Source: Actinomycetes bacterium (GTDB lineage: Bacteria > Actinomycetota > Acidimicrobiia > Acidimicrobiales > Acidimicrobiaceae). From it: a stretch of 38,162 bases of DNA. The stretch lies in NCBI GenBank assembly GCA_021846265.1, contig JAJZCF010000001.1, positions 1 to 38,162 on the forward strand, given 5' to 3'. Positions 7,755 through 15,975 of this stretch are shown here, one piece after another. The notes under the pieces are model-generated. The model was not told the DNA's origin. It was given only the letters and a program-made list of their open reading frames with translations, and made no database searches. The position numbers were made by a program, and so were the translations under genes. Numbering within the stretch: the stretch's first letter is position 1; each line of letters begins with the position of its first letter.

Positions 7755-7760
7755 ATTCTA
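7755..7760 (-). promoter_or_regulatory. -10 element of the histidine kinase gene
   Basis: On the minus strand TAGAAT is followed by six bases and then the ATG at 7748. This gives a leaderless transcript. No consensus -35 is seen. Confidence 0.4.
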
Positions 7761-7910
7761 TTGCCTCGTATTGGCTAACTTAGATGTTGTCGGACAATTC
7801 GGTTTTCTTTACTCAAATCAGGGTGGTAAATGGAACTGTTTTGAGCTGGGGCAGCTCGAATTGCTCAAATTGGGTTAGAGTTTGCTCGTTGTGAACTAAA
7901 AGGAGCTCGC

Positions 7911-8933
7911 GTGATACCACTGGTCGAAGTAGATCTTGAAGCAAAGGCACCGAAGTTGAGTGACGGTGGAGCCTTTTCTGCAACGCCCCTCGTACAGAGG
8001 GTCGACCCTCTTTTTGGACACTCTTGTCGGATAGTGGCTGGCGCTAAACTTCAGCCGGAACAGTCGCCAAACCTTGGAGAGATCACCGATAGAAAGGGTT
8101 TCTGCCCGTTTTGCGCTGATACGATCGATTCCGCCACCTTTCCCTTCCCGACGGAGATGATTCCTAGCGGAAGGATCTCAAAGGGAGCGTGCCGAGTAGT
8201 TCCGAACATTCTCGCCTATTCGACCTACTCTGCGGTGGGAATCTATGATCCAGGGAGACACTTTCTATCGCTTAGTGACTTCACCTTCGATATCCTGAAC
8301 GATGCCATATCTGCCATGGCGGAACACGGGAGACTGGTGCGAAAGTACGATTCTCGCCTGAGTTACTCCTCGATTAATGCAAACTATCTCCCTTCCTCCG
8401 GCTCAAGTTTGATTCATCCTCATCTACAGTCGAGTCACGATTTTGTCCCGCTTGGTTCTCAAAGGAGGATGGCGGAGGTCTTTGACCAGTACTTCGAGGA
8501 AAACCGCTCTGGTTATTTGGACGATCTAGTTCTTCAAGAGCGCGTAGGACCGAGGTGGGTGGGATCGATTGGAAGTGTCGACTACCTGGTTCCATTTGCG
8601 CCTTCGGGTTTCCATGAGGTATGGGGAGTCGTCAATGGAGCAACAGATGTTGTTGATCTGACTCTGGACCAGATTGAAGATCTAGCGCACGGCATTGAAA
8701 AGATATTGGGAATCTACGAAGCCAAGCACCTGTCAGCCTTCAACTATTCGCTTCAGGGACTCCCTCATGGAGAGGGTGGAAATGGGGCGAAGATGCTCTA
8801 CCGGATCACCACCAGATCGAGCGTAGAGGCCTATTACAGGAGTGACATTACCTACTTCGAGAGACTCTGCGCCGAGCCGATGATCGACTACTCGCCCGAA
8901 GTATGGGCAAGCGAACTAGCGGCAATTTTCTAG
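7911..8933 (+). CDS. GalT-like nucleotidyltransferase (HIT superfamily)
   Basis: The 340-residue protein has the galactose-1-phosphate uridylyltransferase layout. A CPFC metal-binding pair lies near residue 65. SSLIHPHLQSSHDFVP at about residues 167-182 carries the HPHLQ version of the HIT-type catalytic H-x-H-x-Q motif, in which the middle His forms the nucleotidyl intermediate. A second half follows. The Leloir enzyme usually has HPHGQ; Leu here, plus overall divergence, point to a GalT-like enzyme whose sugar or nucleotide may differ. The GTG start has a good AAAAGGAG eight bases upstream. No galK or galE is adjacent. It converges with the SDR gene (28 bases between). Confidence 0.75.
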   Translation: MIPLVEVDLEAKAPKLSDGGAFSATPLVQRVDPLFGHSCRIVAGAKLQPEQSPNLGEITDRKGFCPFCADTIDSATFPFPTEMIPSGRISKGACRVVPNILAYSTYSAVGIYDPGRHFLSLSDFTFDILNDAISAMAEHGRLVRKYDSRLSYSSINANYLPSSGSSLIHPHLQSSHDFVPLGSQRRMAEVFDQYFEENRSGYLDDLVLQERVGPRWVGSIGSVDYLVPFAPSGFHEVWGVVNGATDVVDLTLDQIEDLAHGIEKILGIYEAKHLSAFNYSLQGLPHGEGGNGAKMLYRITTRSSVEAYYRSDITYFERLCAEPMIDYSPEVWASELAAIF

Positions 8934-8961
8934 GTTGCAAGCAAAAGGGCCAGTTTTCTTG

Positions 8962-9813
8962 CTATCTGAGTGGGTCTTGTAGTGCTCCAGATAACTTTTC
9001 CGAGATCCTAATCATTTGGGACAACCAAGTTTCGATATCCGAGGCCTTCTTGACCATGAACCCTGCCACTTCTGGATGGGGGAGGATTAGGAACTTGTCG
9101 TCCTTTATGCCTTGGATTGCTATTCGAGCGACATCCCCTGGTTCAAGTACCGTTCCAGCGGATGTCACCGCACTCTGCGCCACGGTATCCGCGAGGGTGT
9201 TGGAGAAATCCGATGTGCCTTTTTTGAGTTCTGGGAAGAGCATCGGAGTACGGACACCTTGTGGGCAGATGCACGACACCGAAATCCCAAGTGGTCGGTA
9301 GGTGATTGCCATCCACTCGGATAGGGCCACCGCCGCATGTTTAGTGACCGCATATGGAGCCGCCCCAAGGACGCTGAGTAGACCAGCCGCCGAAGCGGTC
9401 TGGACTAAGTGACCTTTTTTTCGTTCGGACATCTTTGGGACGAGAAATCTAGCTGCGTAGATGTGTGCCATAACGTTCACATCCCACGAATCGAGCCAGT
9501 CTTCGTCGCTGGCATCGACGCCTCCGGACCTTGAAATTCCAGCGTTCGAAAAGAAGATGTCGATTGGCCCGATTTCGTTTTCTATCTTCTGTAGTGCTGC
9601 TTTGATCTGAGGCTCGGAGCCAACGTTGACCTGGTAGGTCGACAGTCTGGAGCTATATCGCTCTCTTTTAGCTAGAGCGGTTCGCAGCCCTTCGCCGTCG
9701 AAATCCATCATTGCCACATGAGCTGCTCCGCTACTAAGCAGCTCATCGACCAAGGCTAGACCGATACCAGAAGCCGCTCCGGTTACTCCACAAATTCGAC
9801 CAGTTGGATCCAC
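8962..9813 (-). CDS. short-chain dehydrogenase/reductase (SDR)
   Basis: Classical SDR motifs are present: TGAASGIG for NAD(P) binding, NAG in FFSNAGIS, and the catalytic Ser-Tyr-Lys in QTASAAG and PYAVTKHAA. After the first strand, MMDFDGEG has an Asp, which favours NAD over NADP. The substrate is unknown. I place the start at GTG 9813, giving a normal 10-residue lead before the glycine motif. The frame stays open to an ATG at 9903, which would add 30 residues without SDR character and has no Shine-Dalgarno. The 200-base region upstream holds no supported gene. The C-terminal extension beyond residue 240 is helical. Confidence 0.85.
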   Translation of the reverse strand: MDPTGRICGVTGAASGIGLALVDELLSSGAAHVAMMDFDGEGLRTALAKRERYSSRLSTYQVNVGSEPQIKAALQKIENEIGPIDIFFSNAGISRSGGVDASDEDWLDSWDVNVMAHIYAARFLVPKMSERKKGHLVQTASAAGLLSVLGAAPYAVTKHAAVALSEWMAITYRPLGISVSCICPQGVRTPMLFPELKKGTSDFSNTLADTVAQSAVTSAGTVLEPGDVARIAIQGIKDDKFLILPHPEVAGFMVKKASDIETWLSQMIRISEKLSGALQDPLR

Positions 9814-10123
9814 GTCGAAAAGCCTAGCTTTGGTGGATTGACATTGCTGGGCAGGCCGAAGAGTTCCACCGATAGTCGAGGCCGACCGAGAGAATGGGAC
9901 CATAGCTCGAGAGTCTTTACATCAGCTTGTATCCCCGGGTAGCCTCCTGGAGATTTGAAAAGCATCACTTAGATGATTCAAATCTCCCGAGTGGCTGCTT
10001 GGTTCGGATTTCTGATCCGGTTGGACTGGTGTTTAGTCGCTGATATAGAAAGCAAGCTCATGGCAGCGAACTGGCCCGCAAGGAACTAGCGCCGCCAAGG
10101 CATAAGGAATAGGCCGTCGGGAA

Positions 10124-10726
10124 CTATCGGGAAATTCTGGTCTGCTTGATCTCGTTCAACTCGGGGAAGTCGCTGATATTGCCGATAATTCTCTCAATCA
10201 ATCCGATCGAGTAACCGGAATCGCCATTTGGCCTGGTCATGATTCGAGCAAAGGTTGCTGTGTCGTTTAAAAAGAAGGTTGGGACTCCAAAGACTTGGTA
10301 CTCTTCGACGGACTTCGTATGTCCAGCACGGTAGCTGTCCTTTGGCCATCCAGAATCTATCTGCTCTTTTACCTTTGCTGAGTCGATCCCTTTAGTCTGG
10401 AGAACGCTGCTGACAGCGTCCCATTCGAGGAGGTTTTTTCCTAGGTCGTGACGTGCGGAAAAGAGAGCCAGATGGGTGTCTAAGAAGAGTTCCGGATATA
10501 GATCCTTTACTACTAGTCCTGTTGAGACGGCGAGTAGATCATCAATACGGTCCGGGTCGTCAAAAACGGATAACTGATCTTCTTCAATGTGGGTCTGAGT
10601 AAGTGAGAACGGAATGAAATCTACTTCCCACTCTGCACCAGCCTTGAGTGCCGTGACCAAGTGTTCGTGTGCGTTTCGTGCGAAGGGGCACTTGTAGTCC
10701 CAGTTGACGCTGAAAGATATTGTCAT
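10124..10726 (-). CDS. DsbA/FrnE-like thioredoxin-fold protein
   Basis: This 200-residue protein has the thioredoxin fold with helical insertion of the DsbA family (FrnE/HCCA-isomerase branch). The opening strand ends in WDYKCPFARNAHEHLV. The active-site segment is C-P-F-A, so only the first Cys (Cys13) of a CxxC is present and dithiol oxidation is unlikely. EYQVFGVPTFFLND is the cis-Pro loop (GVPTF). No signal peptide is present, so it is cytoplasmic. A glutathione- or mycothiol-dependent isomerase or transferase role is more likely than disulfide formation. The ATG start lacks a clear ribosome site. It is monocistronic. Confidence 0.75.
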   Translation of the reverse strand: MTISFSVNWDYKCPFARNAHEHLVTALKAGAEWEVDFIPFSLTQTHIEEDQLSVFDDPDRIDDLLAVSTGLVVKDLYPELFLDTHLALFSARHDLGKNLLEWDAVSSVLQTKGIDSAKVKEQIDSGWPKDSYRAGHTKSVEEYQVFGVPTFFLNDTATFARIMTRPNGDSGYSIGLIERIIGNISDFPELNEIKQTRISR

Positions 10727-11431
10727 GCTCTATGCAACCAACCAATGCCTAGTAGTAATCCCCATTTTTTGCCTACATGATCAAGGAATTTTTCATAAGT
10801 TAGCTCTAAGGAGGCTGGGAGCGATATTAACCATTTTCGTCGGAGCAAACCCGGAGGATGCCCAATCGCTATATTTCCCAGCCGTCCGGTTTCGACCATT
10901 TTGATTTGGGAGAGGTAAGTGAGAAGACAGTCAAATGAAGCCGTAGTAGCGCGCGGTGATACACAATCGTCTAACAAAGTGCCGGTATGAGCTTCACCGT
11001 GGGGTTCGCAACTGGTACTAGTTGAGTTTGTTTTAATGTGCGAACTTATGTGCTTTTCTGTAGAAGTGAACCTATCAAAATGGGCGGATCGTGTGGGAGT
11101 GTATAAGCACACTGCCTACCGGACTAGAAACCTCATCCCGATGAACCACTGCGACTGACCGGAGATACAAGCCAGTTCTGGTCTAGCTGAGGCCAGCGCC
11201 CCTATTGATACCTAGGCCACCAGCGATGGCGGTACAGACCCAGGCTCGGAGCACGAGTCAACTCGTGTCCTAAGGAGCGACCGTAAGACCTACCCGCCAG
11301 GGAAGGCGAGTCGTAATGAGGCAAGAATCGAATTCCAAAAGGGGAAGAGAAACCCTCCAAAGGGATGCTACATGAATGACCTCTATGGATCGCGTCCGGC
11401 CGAAGGTTAGCTGGACACTTGAGATCCAGGG
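10727..11431. other. 705-base gap with clustered hairpins; possible structured RNA
   Basis: No ORF here has convincing protein character. The first half (to about 11040) is AT-richer. GTTCGCA and TGCGAAC pair across about 11008-11044. The second half contains a strong bulged hairpin (GGA-G-CACGAG, loop TCAA, CTCGTG-TCC, 11248-11270), a CGCC/GGCG hairpin (11295-11308), and GCCA/TGGC (11216-11230). This density suggests a structured RNA, for example a decayed group II intron without its reverse transcriptase. The identity is not established, and the functional strand is unknown. Confidence 0.3.
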
Positions 11432-11866
11432 CTAAGTAAGCAACTCCTTGGCTTGTTTAAGCACGTTTCGGTCTGATTGGTAGGTGACGAGGGAGATCGC
11501 CTTATCAAGTGGGATCCACTCCACTCGGGAGACCTCCGATGGGTCTTTGGTCTCGAGTTGGTGCGGAGGAATTCCTTTTACCTCCATCAACCAAAAGTGG
11601 ACCGTCTTTTCTGATCCATTGGGCAGTAGGTAGTGGACGCTGTCCAATCTGGTAGTCGCCAAAACCTCGACGCCCGTCTCTTCGGTAACTTCTCTCACCG
11701 CACAATCGACTTCGGACTCGCCACTGTCTAACTTCCCCTTCGGGAGGCTCCAGTCGTTGTGACCGCCACGGAAGACCAAGATAACATCGTGTGAGTGATC
11801 TGGTGACGATTTAGTCACCACTCCGCCTGCCGCAGTTACCGGGCCCTTTGTGCCGCTACCGGCCAT
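11432..11866 (-). CDS. Nudix hydrolase (MutT-like)
   Basis: At 144 residues it is a single Nudix domain. The Nudix box GKLDSGESEVDCAVREVTEE continues TGVEV and fits G-x5-E-x7-REUxEExGU exactly, with the REVTEE metal-binding glutamates. It hydrolyses a nucleoside diphosphate linked to another moiety. The DWSLPKGKLDSGE context resembles the N-terminal domain of mycobacterial MutT1 and diadenosine polyphosphate hydrolases, but the substrate is open. Its 5' end overlaps the upstream PAP2 gene by 11 bases, and a GGTAGCGG lies before ATG. It is the last gene of a three-gene minus-strand operon. Confidence 0.9.
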   Translation of the reverse strand: MAGSGTKGPVTAAGGVVTKSSPDHSHDVILVFRGGHNDWSLPKGKLDSGESEVDCAVREVTEETGVEVLATTRLDSVHYLLPNGSEKTVHFWLMEVKGIPPHQLETKDPSEVSRVEWIPLDKAISLVTYQSDRNVLKQAKELLT

Positions 11867-12455
11867 ATAAAAAAACCCTTTTGATCAAGCGCCCTAGTAG
11901 CGTGCCGAGAATCATGCCACCAACAATGTCCGAAGCGTGGTGAATCTTGACGTGGAGCCGCGATATCGACACGATCGCAGCGACAACTAGATAGATCGGT
12001 GCAATCCCTTGCCCCCTGGTCATCAGTGTAGCCCACATGAAAGCTGCACTGGCGTGGCCGGAAGGAAAGCTGCTGGTAAGCGGCTGACGAAGCTTGTAAG
12101 GCCTCTCGCTATGGTTTGTTGGTCTCTGGCGGCCGAAGAGCGACTTGATAACTATGTTTACCAATGCTGACTCGAACAAAAGGGAGCCGGAGATGACCTT
12201 CGATCTTCGTGCACCCTTCCTTGTTGTTCCCATTACGGATGAAACTAGGAACCAGATCAGCGAGTGATCGGCTAGGGCTGAAGCCGAGTAGAAGAGGCGA
12301 TTGAGAATCGAGGAAGAACGAAGCGGGTCATAGATGCGATCTACCGCATCGTCGAAGTCGTCGACAAGACGGGACAGCTTGAGGCCGCTGGTCTCCACGA
12401 ACTCGATCTGGTCTTCGGGGGGAACATCTGGGCCGGGAGTTTTGTCGCTCACCAC
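11856..12455 (-). CDS. PAP2-family membrane phosphatase
   Basis: The 199-residue protein carries the three PAP2 signature motifs: KSLFGRQRP, PSGHAS and SRLHVKIHHASD. The conserved Lys-Arg-Pro, Ser-Gly-His and Arg-His-Asp form the lipid-phosphatase active site. Three or four hydrophobic segments place it in the membrane, with an N-terminal cytoplasmic tail of about 60 residues. Candidate substrates are undecaprenyl-PP, phosphatidic acid or PGP; the sequence does not decide. GTG codons at 12455 and 12452 are both possible, with GGAG just upstream. It lies 16 bases after the RecB-like gene and overlaps the Nudix gene, so the three are co-transcribed. Confidence 0.88.
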   Translation of the reverse strand: MVSDKTPGPDVPPEDQIEFVETSGLKLSRLVDDFDDAVDRIYDPLRSSSILNRLFYSASALADHSLIWFLVSSVMGTTRKGARRSKVISGSLLFESALVNIVIKSLFGRQRPTNHSERPYKLRQPLTSSFPSGHASAAFMWATLMTRGQGIAPIYLVVAAIVSISRLHVKIHHASDIVGGMILGTLLGRLIKRVFLYGR

Positions 12456-12471
12456 TCCAAGCTAGTTGGAA

Positions 12472-13284
12472 CTACAGTTGGCTTGGTCCGCAGTCATCAG
12501 TGGCACCTAGTACTGGTTGAGCTGGACAGATTGACGAATAGCAGCAGTGGCCACAAAGGCGGGAGACCCGTGGCCGGAAGTTGTCGTTTTCGCAAGCGTG
12601 TACCACCGCCTTCCAGATCGCTTGAGTCTGACTCTGGGTGGCCTTTAGTGTCTGGGGTGTCGGTCTTGAAATGATCGCCATCGACTCTTTGAGGTAGATG
12701 AGCTGGACCGAAGCTGGACTTACCCCCAATACCTTTTCGCAAAGCAAGGCATAGAATTGCACTCCGCCCAGCTTGTCTCGTTCTTGCATGGTTCCAGGAA
12801 CACGGCCTGTTTTGTAGTCTGTAACCGTGATAGAACCGTCGCCGTTGAGATCGAGTCGATCGATTATCCCGCGGAGAATTAGCCCGTTAAATTCGAACTC
12901 TAAAAGAAGTTCGGTTGCAATAGCTGTGATCGAATTTGGGTCTTCGACCTCAAAGTCTTTCTCGACCATTTCCCAAGTGGATTGCCGGAATTGCTCCATC
13001 TTGGCTTCGTCGGACCACTCCTTGAGGGGGCAAAGCTCCCCCTGGGCTAGCGACTTTCCCCAGACTTCGTCGAAGATCTCCCGTGCCGTACCCCTGTTCC
13101 TGTCGCCCCTTTTGACTTCGAAGTAGAGTCGGTCGAGGGTTCGGTGGGCTAGGGTTCCACGAAGTGCCCAAAGATTTGTGGGCTGGGGCACCTTGTCGAT
13201 GACGGACAGCTTGAAAGAGTACCCGCACTCCCTAAAGGTATTTACTTTCGAAGGTGATAGTGAACTCGGTAACTTTAAAGCCAT
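12472..13284 (-). CDS. RecB-like PD-(D/E)XK nuclease with Cys cluster
   Basis: The 270-residue protein is a stand-alone RecB/AddB-type C-terminal nuclease. It begins LSPSKVNTFRECGYSFKL, an N-terminal Cys segment. GTLAHRTLDRLY holds the conserved His, GIIDRLD the metal-binding Asp and VTDYKTGR the Asp-x-Lys pair. It ends with LCGHCCYSSICP. One N-terminal Cys plus three C-terminal ones is the iron-sulfur arrangement of AddB and Cas4. The ATG start has GGAG eight bases upstream. Similar single-domain exonucleases are widespread in actinobacteria, with unclear roles in DNA repair. No Cas genes or CRISPR array are present, so there is no basis for calling it Cas4. Confidence 0.85.
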   Translation of the reverse strand: MALKLPSSLSPSKVNTFRECGYSFKLSVIDKVPQPTNLWALRGTLAHRTLDRLYFEVKRGDRNRGTAREIFDEVWGKSLAQGELCPLKEWSDEAKMEQFRQSTWEMVEKDFEVEDPNSITAIATELLLEFEFNGLILRGIIDRLDLNGDGSITVTDYKTGRVPGTMQERDKLGGVQFYALLCEKVLGVSPASVQLIYLKESMAIISRPTPQTLKATQSQTQAIWKAVVHACENDNFRPRVSRLCGHCCYSSICPAQPVLGATDDCGPSQL

Positions 13285-13396
13285 CTTGATACTCCATGAT
13301 AGGCCGCCAAGGGACCGAGTTGTGGCGTGTTCGATAACGCAACGATAAACATCGCTCGCACGCGGCGCATGTTCGACGGTTTTGCCGATTGGAAGT

Positions 13397-14248
13397 TCAG
13401 CTGGTTTTCAGTCCAAGCTTTATTCGCTCGGCGAAAACTGCAGGTACGCACATAGGGCCAAAGTGGTCGACATCCGTTACCTCTTCGAAGTTTCCAGCAG
13501 GCAAGATCGAGGCGATAGTTTTATAGTAGGGTCCGCTAAAGGCATCGGAGTTTGAGCCCCAGGCGATAACCGTTGGGACGCTGATCTCCTCGAGCCTGGA
13601 GTAGGTCCTAGTGCTCGCCATAGAGGTATAGATGGCGGCTTCGTCTTCTTTAGCGCAGCTCAGGGTGACCTCGCCGGAGGGCAGTTCCTTTAGGCAGTGC
13701 TCGACGTAGGACCGTTGCGATAATGCACTGAAAGACATCATGGGAGGCTTGCCAGCAAAGTTTTCAAATGCTTCCAGCCTGGAGGGGAATACTTCACGTC
13801 TTTTCATCGTCAAATCGGCCAGGGGGGTACTTACGTATGGTGTGTCCTCCATCTCTGCCGGAACGATGATCGGTTCGTAGAGATATAGGGATTCGGTTAG
13901 GCCGGGTTCCTTTAGTTCAGAGGCCAAAAGCGCCAATCCACCACAAGAGTGGCCAAATCCATATACTGGGGTCCCAGATGGATATTGCCTCCGAATTTCC
14001 AATAGCGCCGTTCGCACGTCATCGCCGAAGTTGCTCCAGTTAAAGCTCCCCGTGGCCGACCTCTCGGAGTCACCTTGGAATCTTAGGTCAACTCCAAAAA
14101 CAGTAAAGGAGTCGGCGAGGAGGTTGGCGAGCTCTTGATATACCAACGCTGCGAAGCCGGTGGCGTGGACAAGCAGGAGGGGATTTCCGATGCCGCCCAT
14201 TTCGTGTAATGCAATCTTGGTTCCATCGGGGCTAATCAAATAGTGCAT
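13397..14248 (-). CDS. alpha/beta hydrolase
   Basis: The protein is about 283 residues from ATG 14248. This start gives the usual opening MHYLISPDGTKIALHEMG and follows a TAGTTT -10-like element at leaderless spacing. The frame extends to a TTG at 14269. LLLVHATGF is the oxyanion-hole HG-type segment, GFGHSCGG the nucleophile elbow (Ser), and DVDHFGP the catalytic His near the C-terminus. An Asp in the GSNSDAF segment is the probable third residue. There is no signal peptide. It is an esterase, epoxide hydrolase or C-C hydrolase type; the substrate is unknown. It is divergent from the dedA gene. Confidence 0.85.
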   Translation of the reverse strand: MHYLISPDGTKIALHEMGGIGNPLLLVHATGFAALVYQELANLLADSFTVFGVDLRFQGDSERSATGSFNWSNFGDDVRTALLEIRRQYPSGTPVYGFGHSCGGLALLASELKEPGLTESLYLYEPIIVPAEMEDTPYVSTPLADLTMKRREVFPSRLEAFENFAGKPPMMSFSALSQRSYVEHCLKELPSGEVTLSCAKEDEAAIYTSMASTRTYSRLEEISVPTVIAWGSNSDAFSGPYYKTIASILPAGNFEEVTDVDHFGPMCVPAVFAERIKLGLKTS

Positions 14249-14446
14249 TGAATCTAAACTACAGGCCAATCCTAACTTAATGGGGGCGGGTTGTCAGTGT
14301 TTTTCAACCTTGCCTTGTGAGCTTGACCGGTGAACATGACCCTCAATATCGAGATTGTTGAATGGTTGATGAAAAAAAGTCAGATTTAAGGATCGGCTCA
14401 TAGCTCTTCGGTCCCAAAGTCAAGTCGTTTCTAGTAGCTTGTTCTC

Positions 14447-15031
14447 GTGCAACACCTTGTTTCCAGCTATGGGCTAATTGCGGTTTTTTTACTTATGACT
14501 GCCGAGTCTGCCTGCATACCAATACCATCTGAACTGATTATGACCTTTGCTGGCGCCTTGGCGGCGACTGGAAGGATGAATTTTGTAGGAGCCGTCATTG
14601 CTGGCATCCTCGGAAATCTCTTGGGGAGCTACGTCGCATGGATTGTCGGGCGAACCGGCGGCAGAGCGGCCGTTTTGAGATACGGGAAGTACGTGTGGCT
14701 CAAGGAAGAAGACCTGCATAAGGCGGAGAGGTGGTTTGAACGCAAAGGAGACATGGCTGTCTTGGTAGGTCGACTACTCCCGGTAATTAGGACGTTTATA
14801 TCTCTTCCCGCCGGAGTAGCTGAGATGAAGCCGGGTCGTTTTGGGCTCTATACCGCAGCCGGGAGCATCCCGTTTGTGTTGGCCTTGACAGCTATTGGCT
14901 ACGCTCTTGGTTCTAACTTTAATACCGCTGCGAAGGCCGTTCAGGATCTCGGGTACGTAATTGGACTTGTGGTCGTGGTAGCGGTGGTCGCCTTCTTTGT
15001 TCGCAGATCGAAGCAGGCACACGCCAACTAG
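14447..15031 (+). CDS. DedA-family membrane protein
   Basis: At 194 residues it has the SNARE-associated/DedA fold. SACIPIPSELIM is the conserved acidic-Pro segment, a hydrophobic GILGNLLGSYVAWIVGRTGG stretch follows, and GRLLPVIRTFISLPAG is the signature re-entrant segment with essential Arg residues. Four to five membrane helices are predicted. The family is implicated in undecaprenyl phosphate or phospholipid translocation and in envelope homeostasis. The GTG start has no Shine-Dalgarno. tRNA genes follow 54 bases downstream. Confidence 0.92.
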   Translation: MQHLVSSYGLIAVFLLMTAESACIPIPSELIMTFAGALAATGRMNFVGAVIAGILGNLLGSYVAWIVGRTGGRAAVLRYGKYVWLKEEDLHKAERWFERKGDMAVLVGRLLPVIRTFISLPAGVAEMKPGRFGLYTAAGSIPFVLALTAIGYALGSNFNTAAKAVQDLGYVIGLVVVVAVVAFFVRRSKQAHAN

Positions 15032-15085
15032 TTCGCATGAGTGGACGTTTTAGTAACGGCGAGCGGCTAAATTAGTCATTCGGCA

Positions 15086-15159
15086 CGGGGAGTGGCGCAG
15101 CTTGGAAGCGTACCTGCTTTGGGAGCAGGGGGCCGCGGGTTCAAATCCCGCCTCCCCGA
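15086..15159 (+). tRNA. tRNA-Pro (TGG)
   Basis: The acceptor stem CGGGGAG/CTCCCCG is perfect. The anticodon stem CCTGC/GCAGG has loop TTTGGGA, which gives anticodon TGG. The T arm GCGGG TTCAAAT CCCGC is canonical and the discriminator is A. CCA is not encoded, unlike the neighbouring tRNA-Gly and the tRNA-Lys. Confidence 0.96.
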
Positions 15160-15178
15160 CGTAGCTGAAGAGCGATCT

Positions 15179-15252
<74 letters not shown>

Positions 15253-15892
15253 AGTGACAGGCTTAGCTAAGGCGGGCCTTGGAAATCTATTAGGGGTTTA
15301 TTTAAAATTGCTGCCCGGTTAGGGTGGGCGGACAGTAATGGGAAACGGCTTAGCCGGCCTATCGATGTATTTATTTCAGCTGCGCTCGAGCATTGCCAAG
15401 GTCGGGACGACCCACTGCAAAGGATTCGTGGAGGGTTCGGAAGACCGGTCAGGGGGTCGGGTGATAGTTCGAATCCCCAGTTTGGGTAGTTTGGCCGGTA
15501 ACGGCTTTTTTGCTTGGTTTACGGCCTCGAATCGAGCCTAGCTTCGGTAATTGGCTCCGAATTGGTGATTTGGGTCTTGAACCGTTCGCTAGTCCCCAAC
15601 GGCTCGCTGGCCAAACGCAGGATTATTAGTGTTTTCCTAGCGGCCACGTAGCGGGAATTACGCGATTGCTCGGCTCAGCTTTCTAAAAGGCGTGGATCGG
15701 ACGAGGATCTCGGTGCAACCTTCACTTAGGAAGCGATCACAGACTTGCCGAATTCATCTTGGCACAAAAGTCTGGCAAAACATTTAGGTTTGTGTCCTGT
15801 TGAGTCTGGGCGAAACTAGCGCAACTGATACTTCGATACTCGGGGGATGGCAATGGTTGGCGAGTGTCGTTGCTCCGACTTGTGACGTTCTT
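15253..15892. other. gene-free region downstream of the tRNA pair
   Basis: About 640 bases with no supported protein gene. It holds a terminator (15494-15511) preceded by roughly 200 bases that include a tRNA-like T-loop word (AGTTCGAATCCCC, near 15467-15479) without matching stems. From 15540 to 15892 I see nothing recognisable. A small RNA ending at the terminator is possible. Confidence 0.35.
15494..15511 (+). terminator. rho-independent terminator
   Basis: GCCG, loop GTAA, CGGC and then six T residues. It probably ends a transcript that begins with the tRNA-Pro/tRNA-Gly genes or a small RNA located after them. Confidence 0.6.
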
Positions 15893-15909
15893 GGTGCCCT
15901 AGGGGGTAT
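15893..15909. promoter_or_regulatory. candidate CsoR/CstR operator upstream of the repressor gene
   Basis: The sequence GGTGCCCTAGGGGGTAT has a perfect CCCTAGGG core and one complete GGGGGTAT half-site. It resembles the ATACCCC...GGGGTAT palindromes bound by CsoR-family repressors. It lies 67 bases upstream of the repressor start, as expected for autoregulation. Confidence 0.5.
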
Positions 15910-15975
15910 CGGTCCGAAAGGCAATTAGAATGTGCTCAAAATACGGGTGCTGGGTATATTTTGGAGGTAGGCAGA

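Noticed and set aside
10723-11112. 129-residue minus-strand ORF in the large gap
   Set aside because: Its residue order lacks domain character, it touches the DsbA-like start, and the same DNA contains inverted repeats that suggest a non-coding role.
12472-13284. Cas4 identity for the RecB-like nuclease
   Set aside because: No CRISPR repeats or other cas genes occur in the window, and similar single-domain nucleases are common in actinobacteria.
15411-15500. Third tRNA suggested by AGTTCGAATCCCC
   Set aside because: No acceptor or anticodon stem can be paired around the T-loop-like word.
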